Assembly (NCBI GenBank): GCA_913063405.1
Contig: CAJXZB010000031.1
Span: forward strand, 1 to 35,661
Reading direction: 5' to 3'
From: an uncultured Ulvibacter sp.
GTDB taxonomy: Bacteria; Bacteroidota; Bacteroidia; Flavobacteriales; Flavobacteriaceae
Length of the DNA: 35,661 nucleotides
Shown: positions 1-8,277 of the stretch, piece by piece
How positions within the stretch are numbered: position 1 is the first letter of the stretch
How the letters are laid out: each line of letters begins with the position of its first letter
Position numbers and translations under genes: made by a program
Notes under the pieces: generated by a model
The model's database searches: none
The model's input: only the letters and a program-made list of their open reading frames with translations
What the model was told of the DNA's origin: nothing

Positions 1-106
1 GATTACAATCACTACAGACCGCACGAATCTCTGGGAAATATCCCCCAGTAGCGTATGCAAAAATTAATTCCAATGGAGCTCTAGCCCCATTGGAATTAAA
101 AACCAT
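1..106 (-). CDS. possible partial open frame running off the left edge
   Basis: Read on the minus strand, an ATG at 106 opens a frame with no stop to the window edge (35 codons). It starts 24 bases after the stop of the broken gene at 130-590, so the two could be cotranscribed. I recognise no domain. The first codons coincide with the inverted repeat at 64-99, which could instead be a terminator, and the two readings compete. A stop-free stretch this short can occur by chance, so this is only a candidate. Confidence 0.25.
   Translation of the reverse strand, partial: MVFNSNGARAPLELIFAYATGGYFPEIRAVCSDCN
64..99 (-). terminator. 13-bp perfect inverted repeat, likely minus-strand terminator
   Basis: Arms at 64-76 and 87-99 are perfectly complementary around a 10-base loop. 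On the minus strand the stem is followed by five T residues; on the plus strand it is not. It lies about 30 bases beyond the stop of the gene at 130-590, where its terminator would be expected. It overlaps the possible open frame at 1-106, which is the competing explanation. Confidence 0.4.
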
Positions 107-129
107 AACTTTATGGAAGTTTTATCAAT

Positions 130-590
130 TTAAACAGTCCTAATTAGGAGAAGCTTACAATCCACTCTAAAATTCCACCAGTTTGAAGAATCGGTCTCAT
201 TGATTGACAATTCCCAAACCAAAGTTGTTCCTATTCCATCTTGGAAATAGTACATTAATCTTACAGGAATATCACTATTCGAAATCCCTGCCTTATTAAA
301 AATTCCTTTCTTGCTAATCCCCTTTGAACTTTCTATCTCACGAAGATTAAAAATCCTATATCCCATTTGTCCGACTACACTAGAAATTGTCTGCTCGGCA
401 GATATTGCCATCTCCTGCCAGACTTTTCAATAGGTTTTCTAGGTGCGGTAGCAGAAGTAATTCGGTAGTTTTCCTCAGCCTTATTTTGCCCTATCAATTG
501 AGAACTAACAAATACGAGCAAGATTTCTAGGGTTCTACCAATTCTTTTCAAATTTAATTGCCTTCTTATGGCAGTAATGAACATTTTCAT
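130..590 (-). pseudogene. small unknown protein gene split by a one-base frameshift
   Basis: Two overlapping minus-strand frames appear to be one gene. The first starts at ATG 590 with a basic N-terminus and a hydrophobic stretch at about residues 20-34 that resembles a signal peptide or anchor. The second continues to the stop at 130. Adding one T to the T4 run at 424-427 (an extra A on the coding strand) joins them as ...PIEK-VWQE-MAIS..., giving about 153 residues. The second part is a plausible folded domain (YYFQDG, TTLVWEL, SSNWWNFRVDC), but I do not recognise the family. It could be a true pseudogene, a phase variant or a sequencing error. The broken frame is clear; calling it one gene is inference. 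Confidence 0.45.
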
Positions 591-731
591 GATGACTATT
601 TTTATAGTTTCACTGCTCTTTTTCCATTTTAAGCAGGGGTTTATCTAATAGTCAATTCTAAAAGTCTATATGTAACCAAGTTTTTATTTTTTCTAAAAGG
701 TTCGTATTAATATTGGTGAAAAATTGAGCAT

Positions 732-760
732 AAAAAAACCATCAACTTTTGGCTGATGGC
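732..760 (-). terminator. rho-independent terminator of the nqr operon
   Basis: On the minus strand a 6-bp stem (complements at 754-759 and 739-744) is followed at once by seven T residues (732-738 on the plus strand are A). It starts about 30 bases past the nqrF stop codon, where the operon should end. Confidence 0.75.
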
Positions 761-788
761 TTTTGTAATGCATTAAAGTAGTTATTTA

Positions 789-2096
789 TTATCCTCCGAA
801 ATCGTCAAATCGGATGTTCTCATCCGGGATTCCAAAATCCTCTCCCATTTTTTGAACGGCTTGGTTCATTAAAGGAGGTCCACAGAAATAAAGCTCAATA
901 TCTTCGGGAGCATCATGGAGGTTCAAATAGTTATCAATTACTACTTGGTGAATAAATCCAACAAAACCGTCTCCTTCACCTTCAATACCGTCCTTAACTT
1001 TCCAGTTGTCCTCTTCCATTGGTTCAGACAATGCCAAGTAAAACTTGAAATTTGGGAACTCATCTTCCAGTTGTTGGAAATGATCTAAATAAAATAATTC
1101 TCTTTTGGAACGACCTCCATACCAATAGGTAACTTTTCTACCCGTTTTTAGGGTTTTGAATAAATGGTATAAGTGAGAACGCATTGGAGCCATTCCTGCT
1201 CCACCTCCAACATATAGCATTTCCGCCTCAGAAGGGTTTATAAAGAACTCACCATAAGGCCCAGAAATAACAACTTTATCTCCTTTTTTCTGATTAAAAA
1301 TATAAGAAGATGCAATTCCAGGGTTGACATTCATCCAGCTATTCTTAGCGCGATCCCACGGCGGCGTAGCGATACGTACATTTAACATAATTTCACGTCC
1401 TTCCGCAGGATAAGAAGCCATAGAATAAGCACGCTCTACTGTCTCAGTGTTCTTCATTACTAAAGGCCAAAGACCAAATTTGTCCCATTCAGCTTGAAAC
1501 TTATCCGGAGTTTCGTGTTCTTCTGGATGGGCAGTAATGTCCATATCCTGGAAATTAATTTCACAAGGTGGAATTTCGATTTGGATATACCCTCCAGCTT
1601 TGTAGCCCATATCTTCTGGAATCTCTACAACAAACTCTTTAATGAAAGATGCTACATTATAGTTACGCACTACAGTTGCATCCCATTTTTTAATTCCGAA
1701 GACTTCTTCAGGAATATGAATATTCATATCCTGTTTTACTTTTACCTGACAAGACAGACGTACTCCATCTTTCAATTCTTTTCTACTGAAATGTGGAGTC
1801 TCTGTAGGCAACGCCTCTCCTCCACCTTCTAAAACGTGACACTCACACTGAATACAAGTTCCGCCACCACCACAGGCAGAAGGAAGGAAAATCTTTTCGT
1901 TCCCTAAAGTAGAAAGCAACGTTCCCCCAGATGCAACTTCAATCACTTTCTCGTCATTGATCGTAATTTTTACCGGTCCCGAAGGCGACAATTTTTGCTT
2001 GGTAAAAAGTAATAACGCTACCAAAAGCAAAGTCAACACCAAAAAGGCAACAACGGTTGCAATGATAACTCCTAATGTGCTTACTGCTAAAAACAT
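789..2096 (-). CDS. nqrF: Na+-translocating NADH:quinone reductase subunit F
   Basis: NqrF is the electron-input subunit of the Na+-NQR complex. It oxidises NADH through FAD and passes electrons to a 2Fe-2S centre. The 435 residues show an N-terminal membrane anchor (about 5-31), a ferredoxin-type domain with the cluster cysteines C75, C81, C84 and C116 (motif [10 protein letters not shown]), an FAD-binding RAYSMAS motif at 222-228, a nucleotide-binding GGGAGMAP motif near 297-304, and a C-terminal YFCGPP segment with the terminal FDDFGG typical of the family. It is the last gene of a six-gene operon, separated from nqrE by one base. A terminator lies just downstream. Length and motifs match an intact, functional subunit. 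Confidence 0.98.
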   Translation of the reverse strand: MFLAVSTLGVIIATVVAFLVLTLLLVALLLFTKQKLSPSGPVKITINDEKVIEVASGGTLLSTLGNEKIFLPSACGGGGTCIQCECHVLEGGGEALPTETPHFSRKELKDGVRLSCQVKVKQDMNIHIPEEVFGIKKWDATVVRNYNVASFIKEFVVEIPEDMGYKAGGYIQIEIPPCEINFQDMDITAHPEEHETPDKFQAEWDKFGLWPLVMKNTETVERAYSMASYPAEGREIMLNVRIATPPWDRAKNSWMNVNPGIASSYIFNQKKGDKVVISGPYGEFFINPSEAEMLYVGGGAGMAPMRSHLYHLFKTLKTGRKVTYWYGGRSKRELFYLDHFQQLEDEFPNFKFYLALSEPMEEDNWKVKDGIEGEGDGFVGFIHQVVIDNYLNLHDAPEDIELYFCGPPLMNQAVQKMGEDFGIPDENIRFDDFGG

Positions 2097-2097
2097 A

Positions 2098-2838
2098 TTA
2101 TTCCTGTGTTATTTCTGAAACTTCTACAACCTCTATTGAAGCTGTATTTTCTTTTTCTAATTCTCCTGAAGGAAGCTCAATTTGTGCCGCCCTTACTTCC
2201 GAAGCAGGAGCTTCTTCATCTCCTCCAGTTAACATCCCTCCAAAACTCATAAAACCAATCGCCATTAATCCAGTAATGATAAATGTTATTCCCAATCCAC
2301 GTAATGGAGCTGGAACATTGCTATATCTTATTTTCTCGCGAATTGCAGCAATAGCTACAATGGCTAAAAACCATCCTATCCCACTACTAAATCCATAATT
2401 TAACGCCAAGCTAAAACCTTCAATTTCTCTAGATTGCATAAATAATGATCCTCCCAAAATTGCACAGTTCACAGCAATCAATGGCAAGAAAATCCCTAGC
2501 GAGTTATACAATGATGGAGAAAACTTCTCTACAATGATCTCTACCAATTGCACCATCGTGGCGATAGTAGCAATAAATAAAATAAATGAAAGAAAACTTA
2601 GGTCATATTCAGCATACTCCGCTCCTAGCCATGACAATGCACCCTCTTGAAGGATATATTGATCCAGCAACCAGTTTAAAGGAACCGTTACTGTAAGTAC
2701 GAAGATAACTGCAGCGCCAAGTCCTACCGCCGTACTTACTTTTTTGGATACGGCTAAGTACGAACACATTCCTAAGAAATATGCGAATACCATATTATCC
2801 ACAAAAATCGATTTAAAAAATAATTCTAAATGCTCCAT
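2098..2838 (-). CDS. nqrE: Na+-translocating NADH:quinone reductase subunit E
   Basis: NqrE is one of the two small, related integral-membrane subunits (with NqrD) of the Na+-pumping complex. The protein starts [20 protein letters not shown], as the family does, and its first 200 residues form about six membrane helices including the conserved [17 protein letters not shown] segment. At 246 residues it is longer than the roughly 200 of proteobacterial NqrE. The excess is an acidic, low-complexity C-terminal tail from about residue 205 ([11 protein letters not shown]... to ITQE). A 73-base gap precedes it, while the rest of the operon is packed within 1-4 bases. Confidence 0.97.
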   Translation of the reverse strand: MEHLELFFKSIFVDNMVFAYFLGMCSYLAVSKKVSTAVGLGAAVIFVLTVTVPLNWLLDQYILQEGALSWLGAEYAEYDLSFLSFILFIATIATMVQLVEIIVEKFSPSLYNSLGIFLPLIAVNCAILGGSLFMQSREIEGFSLALNYGFSSGIGWFLAIVAIAAIREKIRYSNVPAPLRGLGITFIITGLMAIGFMSFGGMLTGGDEEAPASEVRAAQIELPSGELEKENTASIEVVEVSEITQE

Positions 2839-2844
2839 TGTTTA

Positions 2845-2872
2845 AGTATTGAGTATTGAGAAATTAGTGTTG
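2845..2872. repeat. short direct repeats in the nqrD-nqrE gap
   Basis: Three copies of a heptamer, AGTATTG at 2845-2851 and 2852-2858 and AGTGTTG at 2866-2872, fill much of the only sizeable spacer in the nqr operon. Their role is unknown; they may be remains of a dispersed intergenic repeat. Confidence 0.4.
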
Positions 2873-2911
2873 AGAAACCTGAATTCTCTTAACTGATATC
2901 TCATTACTATT

Positions 2912-3559
2912 TTAATGTTCTTCAATTAGTGCTTTGTTTCTACTTCTTTGCACCCAAATAATAATTCCAACAACAATTAGTGCCATTGGAGGCAATACCA
3001 TAAATCCGTTGTTTTCGTATCCTATAGCATATAAGCCCGTTTTCTCAACCGAATCTCCCAAAACTTTAAATCCAAACAAAGTTCCTGAACCAAGCAATTC
3101 TCTAAAGAATCCCACAATAATTAAAATCACCCCGTATCCAAGTGCATTACCAACACCATCTAAGAAAGATCGCCAAGGGCCATTACCCAAGGCAAAGGCT
3201 TCAAAACGTCCCATAATGATACAGTTGGTAATAATTAAACCGATAAATACTGAAAGTTCCTTACTCAATGAATAGGCAAAAGCTTTCAACACTTGATCTA
3301 CAATAATTACAAGGGTCGCAACAACAATAAGTTGTACAATAATTCGAATTTTAGACGGGATAATATTTCGCATTAGCGAAATAACTACATTTCCAACTCC
3401 TAATACAAAGATTACCGAAACGGCCATTACAATAGAGGGTTTCAATTGAGCCGTAATCGCCAAAGCAGAACAAATACCCAATACCTGAATAGTAATTGGA
3501 TTGTCATCCGCCAAAGGGTCTAATATAAGTTTTCTATCTTTTTTAGATAATAATCCCAT
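2912..3559 (-). CDS. nqrD: Na+-translocating NADH:quinone reductase subunit D
   Basis: This is a small integral-membrane subunit of Na+-NQR, homologous to RnfE and paired with NqrE. The 215 residues are close to the usual 210 and contain about six hydrophobic helices. Family signatures include DNPITIQVLGICSALAIT near the N-terminus, GLIITNCIIMGRFEAFALGN at about 106-125 and the following DGVGNALGYG segment. It follows nqrC by three bases. Nothing is missing. Confidence 0.97.
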   Translation of the reverse strand: MGLLSKKDRKLILDPLADDNPITIQVLGICSALAITAQLKPSIVMAVSVIFVLGVGNVVISLMRNIIPSKIRIIVQLIVVATLVIIVDQVLKAFAYSLSKELSVFIGLIITNCIIMGRFEAFALGNGPWRSFLDGVGNALGYGVILIIVGFFRELLGSGTLFGFKVLGDSVEKTGLYAIGYENNGFMVLPPMALIVVGIIIWVQRSRNKALIEEH

Positions 3560-3562
3560 ATC

Positions 3563-4312
3563 TTATTTATTTAATGTTTTAAAGTAAGGCACGTACATTT
3601 TGATGTCTTTCTTAAGCATTGCACTTAAGCCATCCCCAGTAATTGTTGCACCCGCTAAGGCATCTACCTCTTGATCTGATTTATCCATATTTTTAGGGTC
3701 ATTATTCCCCTTAGCCACTAGAATACTTCCGAAGTTGCCATCTTTAAGAAAACTTTCACCTACAAAATCATCCATAAAGAATCGTTGCTTGATTTCAGCC
3801 CCTAAACCTGGAGTTTCTCCTTTATGATCGAAATACACTCCTTGGATTGTCATATTCTTATCCATTGCAATGAAACCCCATATGGCATCCCAAAGTCCTT
3901 TACCTCGAACTGGAGCCACGTATATTTCTTTACCATCTTTAGTACCTATAAACAATGGCAATTTTCTAGTATATCCAGCATCCTTTGCCTTTGTAGCCTC
4001 TTTTTTGATATCAATCAAATAAGCTTCGTTATTTTCGGTGGCTTCATCACCTTCAATTACCAACTGTTTGGTAATATACTTTGCAAATTCACCCTCTACT
4101 GCATCGGTTGTGATGAACTCAACATCATTAGCACCTTCATTATTATTTATCCCCATAGCATACAAAATATTCTGTTGCTTTTCGTATCGCTTATTTGCAT
4201 CTATCATTGGTTTTAATCCACTAGCAAAACCTGCCAAAAGCGAACCCACAACCACGACCATAATAATGGCAAAGATGATAGTGTAACTATTTTTATCTGT
4301 GTTTATCGCCAT
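3563..4312 (-). CDS. nqrC: Na+-translocating NADH:quinone reductase subunit C
   Basis: NqrC carries a covalently bound FMN and relays electrons inside the Na+-NQR complex. The 249-residue protein has one N-terminal membrane helix (about 10-32) followed by a periplasmic FMN-binding domain. The flavinylation motif DALAGATIT spans about 217-225, with T223 the expected FMN-phosphoester threonine. The GLWDAIWGFIA and FDHKGETPGLGAEI segments are typical of the family. Spacing to nqrB is two bases and to nqrD three bases, as expected for a translationally coupled operon. FMN attachment would need an ApbE flavin transferase, which is not in this window. Confidence 0.97.
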   Translation of the reverse strand: MAINTDKNSYTIIFAIIMVVVVGSLLAGFASGLKPMIDANKRYEKQQNILYAMGINNNEGANDVEFITTDAVEGEFAKYITKQLVIEGDEATENNEAYLIDIKKEATKAKDAGYTRKLPLFIGTKDGKEIYVAPVRGKGLWDAIWGFIAMDKNMTIQGVYFDHKGETPGLGAEIKQRFFMDDFVGESFLKDGNFGSILVAKGNNDPKNMDKSDQEVDALAGATITGDGLSAMLKKDIKMYVPYFKTLNK

Positions 4313-4314
4313 AA

Positions 4315-5529
4315 TTATGCAGTTTTAACTTTTAGACGCTTCATTCTTCTTTTAATATTGCCATTTACCACATAGTGATCGATGGTAGGCGCAAATACAT
4401 TCATCAATAGAATTGCTAGCATTACTCCTTCAGGATAGGCTGGATTAAATACACGAATCATTACTGAAATAAATCCGATTAAGAATCCATAAATCCATTT
4501 TCCTTTATTAGTTTGTGATGCTGTAACCGGATCCGTGGCCATAAAAACAATACCAAAGGCCAAACCTCCTAATAGAAGATGGTGCCAGAATTCCGTACTC
4601 ATTAAACTAAAGAACTTACTACTCTCAGAAATCCATTCCTGAGATACCACTCCGTTAAAAATCAATCCCATCACTAAAGCACCTGCGACAGCCGAGGTCA
4701 TAATACGCCAACTACCAATTTTAGTAAAGATTAAGAAGAGCCCACCCAATAGAATTAGCAAGGTAGATGTCTCTCCAACAGATCCCGGAATAAACCCATA
4801 GAACATATCCATAATCTCAAAACCAGCATCTTTATTTTGGGCTAGATTTCCAAGTATCGTTTCTCCAGAAATTGCATCTGGACTTCCAGCAGCGGTTGCA
4901 GCAACATCACCATGCACCCATACTTTATCACCACTCATCCAAGTTGGATACGCGAAGAATAAAAAAGCACGAATCGTCAACGCAGGGTTTAAGATATTCA
5001 TTCCTGTACCTCCAAATACTTCTTTGCCAATTACAACTCCGAAGATTACCGCAATGGTTAACATCCATAGAGGAATATCAATAGGAACAATAAGCGGCAC
5101 TAACATTCCAGTTACCAAATACCCTTCTTCCACCTCGTGACCTTTGATTACCGCAAATAAGAATTCAACAGCAAGGCCCACTCCGTAAGAAATCAATACA
5201 AGCGGAAGCACTTTCCAAAGACCAACAACAAGGTTATCCCAATTCCAAAAATTTGTGCTAAAAAAACCATTTGCGGCAGCTTCAATTTCTCCTAATTGCA
5301 AGTGATGTTGGTATCCAGCATTAAACATTCCAAGGATAAGACAAGGCAGTAATGCCATAATCACGGTATTCATCGTACGCTTTAAATCATCTGCTACGCG
5401 AATGTGACTTCCAGAATGTGTTGTCTCATTTGGCAAATACAAGAAGGTATGGAGCGCGTTAAACGCTGGCGCCATCTTGGTCCCCTTGTACTTTTCTTTT
5501 AGCGTATGTAATTTTTGTTTCAATCCCAT
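4315..5529 (-). CDS. nqrB: Na+-translocating NADH:quinone reductase subunit B
   Basis: NqrB is a large membrane subunit of Na+-NQR with covalent FMN, and takes part in quinone reduction and Na+ transport. The 404-residue protein has about ten membrane helices and the conserved segments GTGMNILNPALTIRAFLFFAYP (about 174-195) and FMATDPVTASQTNKGKWIYG (about 329-348). The covalent-flavin site aligns with D218-A-I-S-G-E-T224. The usual family motif is described as SGAT, so E223 in place of alanine is a small deviation, while the acceptor threonine T224 is present. It follows nqrA by four bases and precedes nqrC by two. Confidence 0.97.
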   Translation of the reverse strand: MGLKQKLHTLKEKYKGTKMAPAFNALHTFLYLPNETTHSGSHIRVADDLKRTMNTVIMALLPCLILGMFNAGYQHHLQLGEIEAAANGFFSTNFWNWDNLVVGLWKVLPLVLISYGVGLAVEFLFAVIKGHEVEEGYLVTGMLVPLIVPIDIPLWMLTIAVIFGVVIGKEVFGGTGMNILNPALTIRAFLFFAYPTWMSGDKVWVHGDVAATAAGSPDAISGETILGNLAQNKDAGFEIMDMFYGFIPGSVGETSTLLILLGGLFLIFTKIGSWRIMTSAVAGALVMGLIFNGVVSQEWISESSKFFSLMSTEFWHHLLLGGLAFGIVFMATDPVTASQTNKGKWIYGFLIGFISVMIRVFNPAYPEGVMLAILLMNVFAPTIDHYVVNGNIKRRMKRLKVKTA

Positions 5530-5533
5530 AGCG

Positions 5534-6886
5534 TTATCCTATTTCTTTATACATTAAATCAAGACCTTTTCTAATAATTTCTTGATGTGGTTGTTTCGAC
5601 ACACAAATAAATTCTGTTAGTGAAAAGTCTTCAGGTGCAACTTCGTACATTCCTAATGCCTCCATTGCATCTAAATCTTGTACCATACAAGCTTTTAAAA
5701 TTTGCAACGGATAAATATCTAATGGAAAGACCTCCTCATAATTTCCAGTTACTACAAAGGCTCGATGTTCACCGTTGGTATTGGTATTAAGATCAAAATT
5801 TTTCTTCGGCATCATCCAAGAAAAAGTCATTGCACGTGACGTAGAAATTTTATTAAATACGGGCTTGTTCCATCCAAATAAATCATAATCATTTCCTTCT
5901 GGAATAACTGTAACCGTATTGTTATAAGCACCTAAATGTCCTTTCGGCGAAATTCTCTTCCCTGTAAGCACATCACCATTAATTACACGAACGTTTTCTT
6001 GATCTAGGCCAGCATCATAAATAAAAGTAGAAACTTCAGATCCAATAATAGTCTTATAATATTTTGGAGTCTTTACTGAAGAACCCGTCAAGGCAATAAT
6101 ACGCTCTGCATTATACCTACCAGTAACCAATAGCTCCCCAATAATTACTAAATCCTGTGCACTAACGGTCCAAACCGTTTCGCCCTTATTAACAGGGTCT
6201 AATTTTGCAATTTGAGTACCAACATTTCCAACTGGATGAGGTCCAGTAACCTTATGAATCGTAACATCTTTTAATCCGTCAAACGGTGATGTTCCTGCAC
6301 CTCCTACCGACAAATGAACAGCACCAGTAGTGAGTTTGCTCAGTGCAGTTAAAGCAGCTTGTAAATATGACTCCTTCCCTTTTAAGGTAAAATTGTAGTC
6401 TGCTGCCAGTGGTGCACTCGCATAACCTGAAACAAAAATGGCTTTTGGTGTTATTTCGGGATTAGCTATGACGTCATACGGCCGTTGTTTAATAAATGGC
6501 CAACAACCTGAAGACAACAAATGATTCCTAATCTCATCAGACTTCATCGAATCTGAATTAACAATTCCAAAATCTTTATAAGAATCTTGCGTATCTCCTT
6601 CAATAACCAGTTCTGTTATAACACGTTTCGCTCCTCTTTCAATAGTCGTAAGCGTTCCACTCACAGGAGAAACAAATTTCATTGTTTCATTGCTCTTAGA
6701 ATAGAAAATTGCGTCACCAGCTATTACTTTTGCTCCTTCTTTAACCACCATTTTAGGAGTGATCAAATGAAAATCTGAAGGTCTAATAGCGAAAGTTCTT
6801 GAACGCGGTGCATTGGAAAGAGTTTTATCTGCCTCGCCTTTTAATCTAATTGTAAGACCTTTTTTAATCTTAATGTCTTTAGACAT
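5534..6886 (-). CDS. nqrA: Na+-translocating NADH:quinone reductase subunit A
   Basis: NqrA is the membrane-associated subunit at the head of the operon, linked to quinone binding. The 450 residues begin MSKDIKIKKGLTIRLKGEAD, the usual family start, and include the glycine-rich VHLSVGGAGTSPFDGL segment, TGPHPVGNVGTQI (about 214-226) and the C-terminal LDAMEALGMYEVAPEDFSL block. There are no membrane helices, as expected. The start at 6886 fits a promoter at 6937-6968 and a short leader containing a hairpin. It is the first gene of the nqrABCDEF transcript. Confidence 0.97.
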   Translation of the reverse strand: MSKDIKIKKGLTIRLKGEADKTLSNAPRSRTFAIRPSDFHLITPKMVVKEGAKVIAGDAIFYSKSNETMKFVSPVSGTLTTIERGAKRVITELVIEGDTQDSYKDFGIVNSDSMKSDEIRNHLLSSGCWPFIKQRPYDVIANPEITPKAIFVSGYASAPLAADYNFTLKGKESYLQAALTALSKLTTGAVHLSVGGAGTSPFDGLKDVTIHKVTGPHPVGNVGTQIAKLDPVNKGETVWTVSAQDLVIIGELLVTGRYNAERIIALTGSSVKTPKYYKTIIGSEVSTFIYDAGLDQENVRVINGDVLTGKRISPKGHLGAYNNTVTVIPEGNDYDLFGWNKPVFNKISTSRAMTFSWMMPKKNFDLNTNTNGEHRAFVVTGNYEEVFPLDIYPLQILKACMVQDLDAMEALGMYEVAPEDFSLTEFICVSKQPHQEIIRKGLDLMYKEIG

Positions 6887-6914
6887 AGGATACTTGTGTT
6901 AAGTTCTCTTTATA

Positions 6915-6933
6915 TCCCGAAGGAATTTCGGGA
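6915..6933 (-). promoter_or_regulatory. hairpin at the 5' end of the nqr transcript
   Basis: A perfect 7-bp stem (6915-6921 with 6927-6933) closes a 5-base loop. Given the predicted -7 element at 6937-6944, transcription should start close to the hairpin, placing it at or very near the 5' end of the mRNA. No T-run follows, so it is not a terminator. A 5' stem of this kind could protect the message from decay; that is inference. Confidence 0.5.
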
Positions 6934-6936
6934 GTG

Positions 6937-6968
6937 CAAATTTATAAATTTAAAGTAGCATCACACAA
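6937..6968 (-). promoter_or_regulatory. promoter of the nqr operon
   Basis: On the minus strand a perfect Bacteroidota -7 element, TAAATTTG (consensus TAnnTTTG, 6937-6944), is preceded after 21 bases by a -33 TTG (6966-6968). Distance and orientation suit nqrA, whose start lies about 50 bases downstream. Confidence 0.65.
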
Positions 6969-7088
6969 TAAATGATTATAAATTTTATCTTCTTCGCTGA
7001 AGCATTCAATTCCAAAAAATAGTCGCAAATCCACCTCATATAATAAACAAATACATCACGCTTTTCGAAGACTGACTTTTATTAAATT

Positions 7089-7211
7089 GAGTTTATACAT
7101 AAATCTGGTGCTACCGCGGCAATTATTGTTTCTAATAAGTATTTGCCAACCGATATGGCAAGAAAAGGAGAGGCCGAAATTGATGTTTCACCATCAACAT
7201 TCAAGAACTAA
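7089..7211 (+). pseudogene. C-terminal relic of an unidentified gene
   Basis: A frame of about 40 codons ends at TAA 7209-7211 and has protein-like composition (KSGATAAIIVSNKY, then LPTDMARKGEAEIDVSPST). It is preceded by an in-frame stop with no good start codon, so it looks like the surviving end of a deleted gene. The family was not recognised. It lies at the left border of the accessory island, where other genes are also broken. Confidence 0.35.
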
Positions 7212-7237
7212 AAAGTACAATTTTTGACGTGTTTTTT

Positions 7238-7285
7238 GTAAGCTGTATACGCTTAATCGTTCGCATATTTACAGTGTAATTACAT
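7238..7285. promoter_or_regulatory. cluster of TGTAA/TTACA half-sites, possible operator
   Basis: TGTAA occurs at 7238-7242. A compact set of three abutting half-sites follows: TTACA at 7270-7274, TGTAA at 7276-7280 and TTACA at 7281-7285. Two overlapping palindromes result, TTACA-G-TGTAA and TGTAATTACA. The cluster lies upstream of the SnoaL-like gene. A related palindrome lies upstream of the AraC-type gene at 8325. Binding by that regulator is inference. Confidence 0.3.
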
Positions 7286-7347
7286 AACAATATCTATTTA
7301 ATCACTAAAAAATATAAAAAAGGAACATTAAAGGTCAAGTAACGAAA

Positions 7348-7676
7348 ATGGATGCCGTAGTTTCAACCGGAGCATTAGTAGATGCTGTTAAACATTTTTT
7401 GCAGATAATGCTAGCACTTCAGGTCATGGTGAAGGTGGAACAACAACAGATAAAGTTGGAATGGTCATTAAAATGGAAGGTTTTGTGGCAGGAATAGGAA
7501 AAGTTAATGGTATTACATTACATCACTCTATAGTTGAACGAAATGTTTCTGCCTCAGAATTCACATTCGATTTCGATATGAAAGATGGTAGTAAAATCTA
7601 CTGGCATGAGATTATTCGTCGTATTTGGAATGACGAGGGAAAAGTAATTCAAGAAGAATACTTTAACGCAGAATAA
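7348..7676 (+). pseudogene. SnoaL/NTF2-like protein gene with a frameshift
   Basis: Reading from ATG 7348 (MDAVVSTGALVDAVKHF) and changing frame at the T6 run 7395-7400 gives one continuous protein of about 109 residues ending EEYFNAE at 7676. One extra T restores the frame. The joined sequence has the size and pattern of a SnoaL-like/NTF2-fold protein: a helical N-terminus, then strands such as SASEFTFDFDMKDGSKIYWHE and IIRRIWNDEGKVIQEEYF. The fold can bind small molecules or be catalytic; the substrate is unknown. In the sequence as given, translation would stop early, or only the C-terminal 71 residues could be made from ATG 7461. The run TTTTTTG also resembles a -1 slippery heptamer, but programmed shifting is not known for this family. 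Confidence 0.6.
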
Positions 7677-7711
7677 CAAGTAATAAATAAAAATTTAACA
7701 ATAGAAATAAA

Positions 7712-8188
7712 ATGAAAAATTTAATAAAAACTACAATTTTAGCACTTTCATTAGTAGTAAGTAGCGTAACATTTGCACAAGATAGAATGGCAAATAATGT
7801 CGATAATAATAGCACAATACATTTACAAGGTTATAGTCCTGTGTCGTATTTAGATTTAGGAATTGCTCAAAAAGGACTAAAAGAGTTTAAATCTGTACAC
7901 GAAAAAATAACATATTATTTTACCTCGGCAGAGCAAAAGGTAACGTTTGATAAAAATCCAAACAAGTATAAACCTCAATACGGTGGGTTTTGTGCTTTTG
8001 GAACTTACGCAGGAGCAAAGTTTAGACCAGATCCAAACAAGTTTATTATAAAGGGTGGTAAGTATTTTTTGTTCCTTTACGATTTAAATTTAGATGCACA
8101 ACAGTTATGGTTAAACGAAAAAAAACATACTAAATTAGTTGCTGGAGCGGACAAAAACTGGAAAAAGTTAAGCAAAACTTTTAATTAG
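7712..8188 (+). CDS. secreted YHS-domain protein
   Basis: The 158-residue protein starts with a clear signal peptide (MKNLIKTTILALSLVVSSVTFAQ). A YHS-type domain follows, with the hallmark order: a PVSYLDLG start, TYYFTSAEQKVTF at about 68-80, NPNKYKPQYGGFCAFG at about 83-98, and a closing strand around KYFLFL. YHS domains are short, often metal-associated modules; the function of these secreted family members is not established. It is 35 bases after the broken SnoaL-like gene and is followed by a terminator, so the two probably formed one transcript. One cysteine, in GGFCAFG, is conserved in such proteins. Confidence 0.85.
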   Translation: MKNLIKTTILALSLVVSSVTFAQDRMANNVDNNSTIHLQGYSPVSYLDLGIAQKGLKEFKSVHEKITYYFTSAEQKVTFDKNPNKYKPQYGGFCAFGTYAGAKFRPDPNKFIIKGGKYFLFLYDLNLDAQQLWLNEKKHTKLVAGADKNWKKLSKTFN

Positions 8189-8211
8189 TAAAACAAAACT
8201 CTTTTATATTG

Positions 8212-8252
8212 AAAAACATGCTGTTGATTTATATTGGACAGCATGTCTTTTT
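8212..8252 (+). terminator. rho-independent terminator after the YHS gene
   Basis: A 9-bp perfect stem (8216-8224 with 8238-8246) is followed by a T-rich stretch (CTTTTTAC). It lies about 25 bases past the YHS stop codon and separates that transcript from the regulator gene. Confidence 0.75.
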
Positions 8253-8277
8253 ACAAGAAATTTTGTTAAAAACATAG

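Larger units (their letters stand above)
6970..7347. other. stretch without an intact gene
   Basis: Between the nqr promoter and the broken SnoaL-like gene there is no complete gene. It holds the end of a decayed plus-strand gene (7089-7211) and a cluster of TGTAA/TTACA half-sites (7238-7285). I see nothing else that I can support. Confidence 0.6.

Noticed and set aside
3824..4216. A 130-codon plus-strand frame
   Set aside because: It is antisense to nqrC, which is intact and recognisable; no signal or domain is present in the antisense reading.
6915..6933. Hairpin as a terminator
   Set aside because: No T-run follows on either strand, and on the minus strand it is downstream of the nqr promoter.
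7395..7401. TTTTTTG read as a programmed -1 frameshift site
   Set aside because: The heptamer fits the slippery pattern and the required direction, but SnoaL-like proteins are not known to use it, the early product would be useless, and neighbouring genes carry shifts of other types at simple runs.
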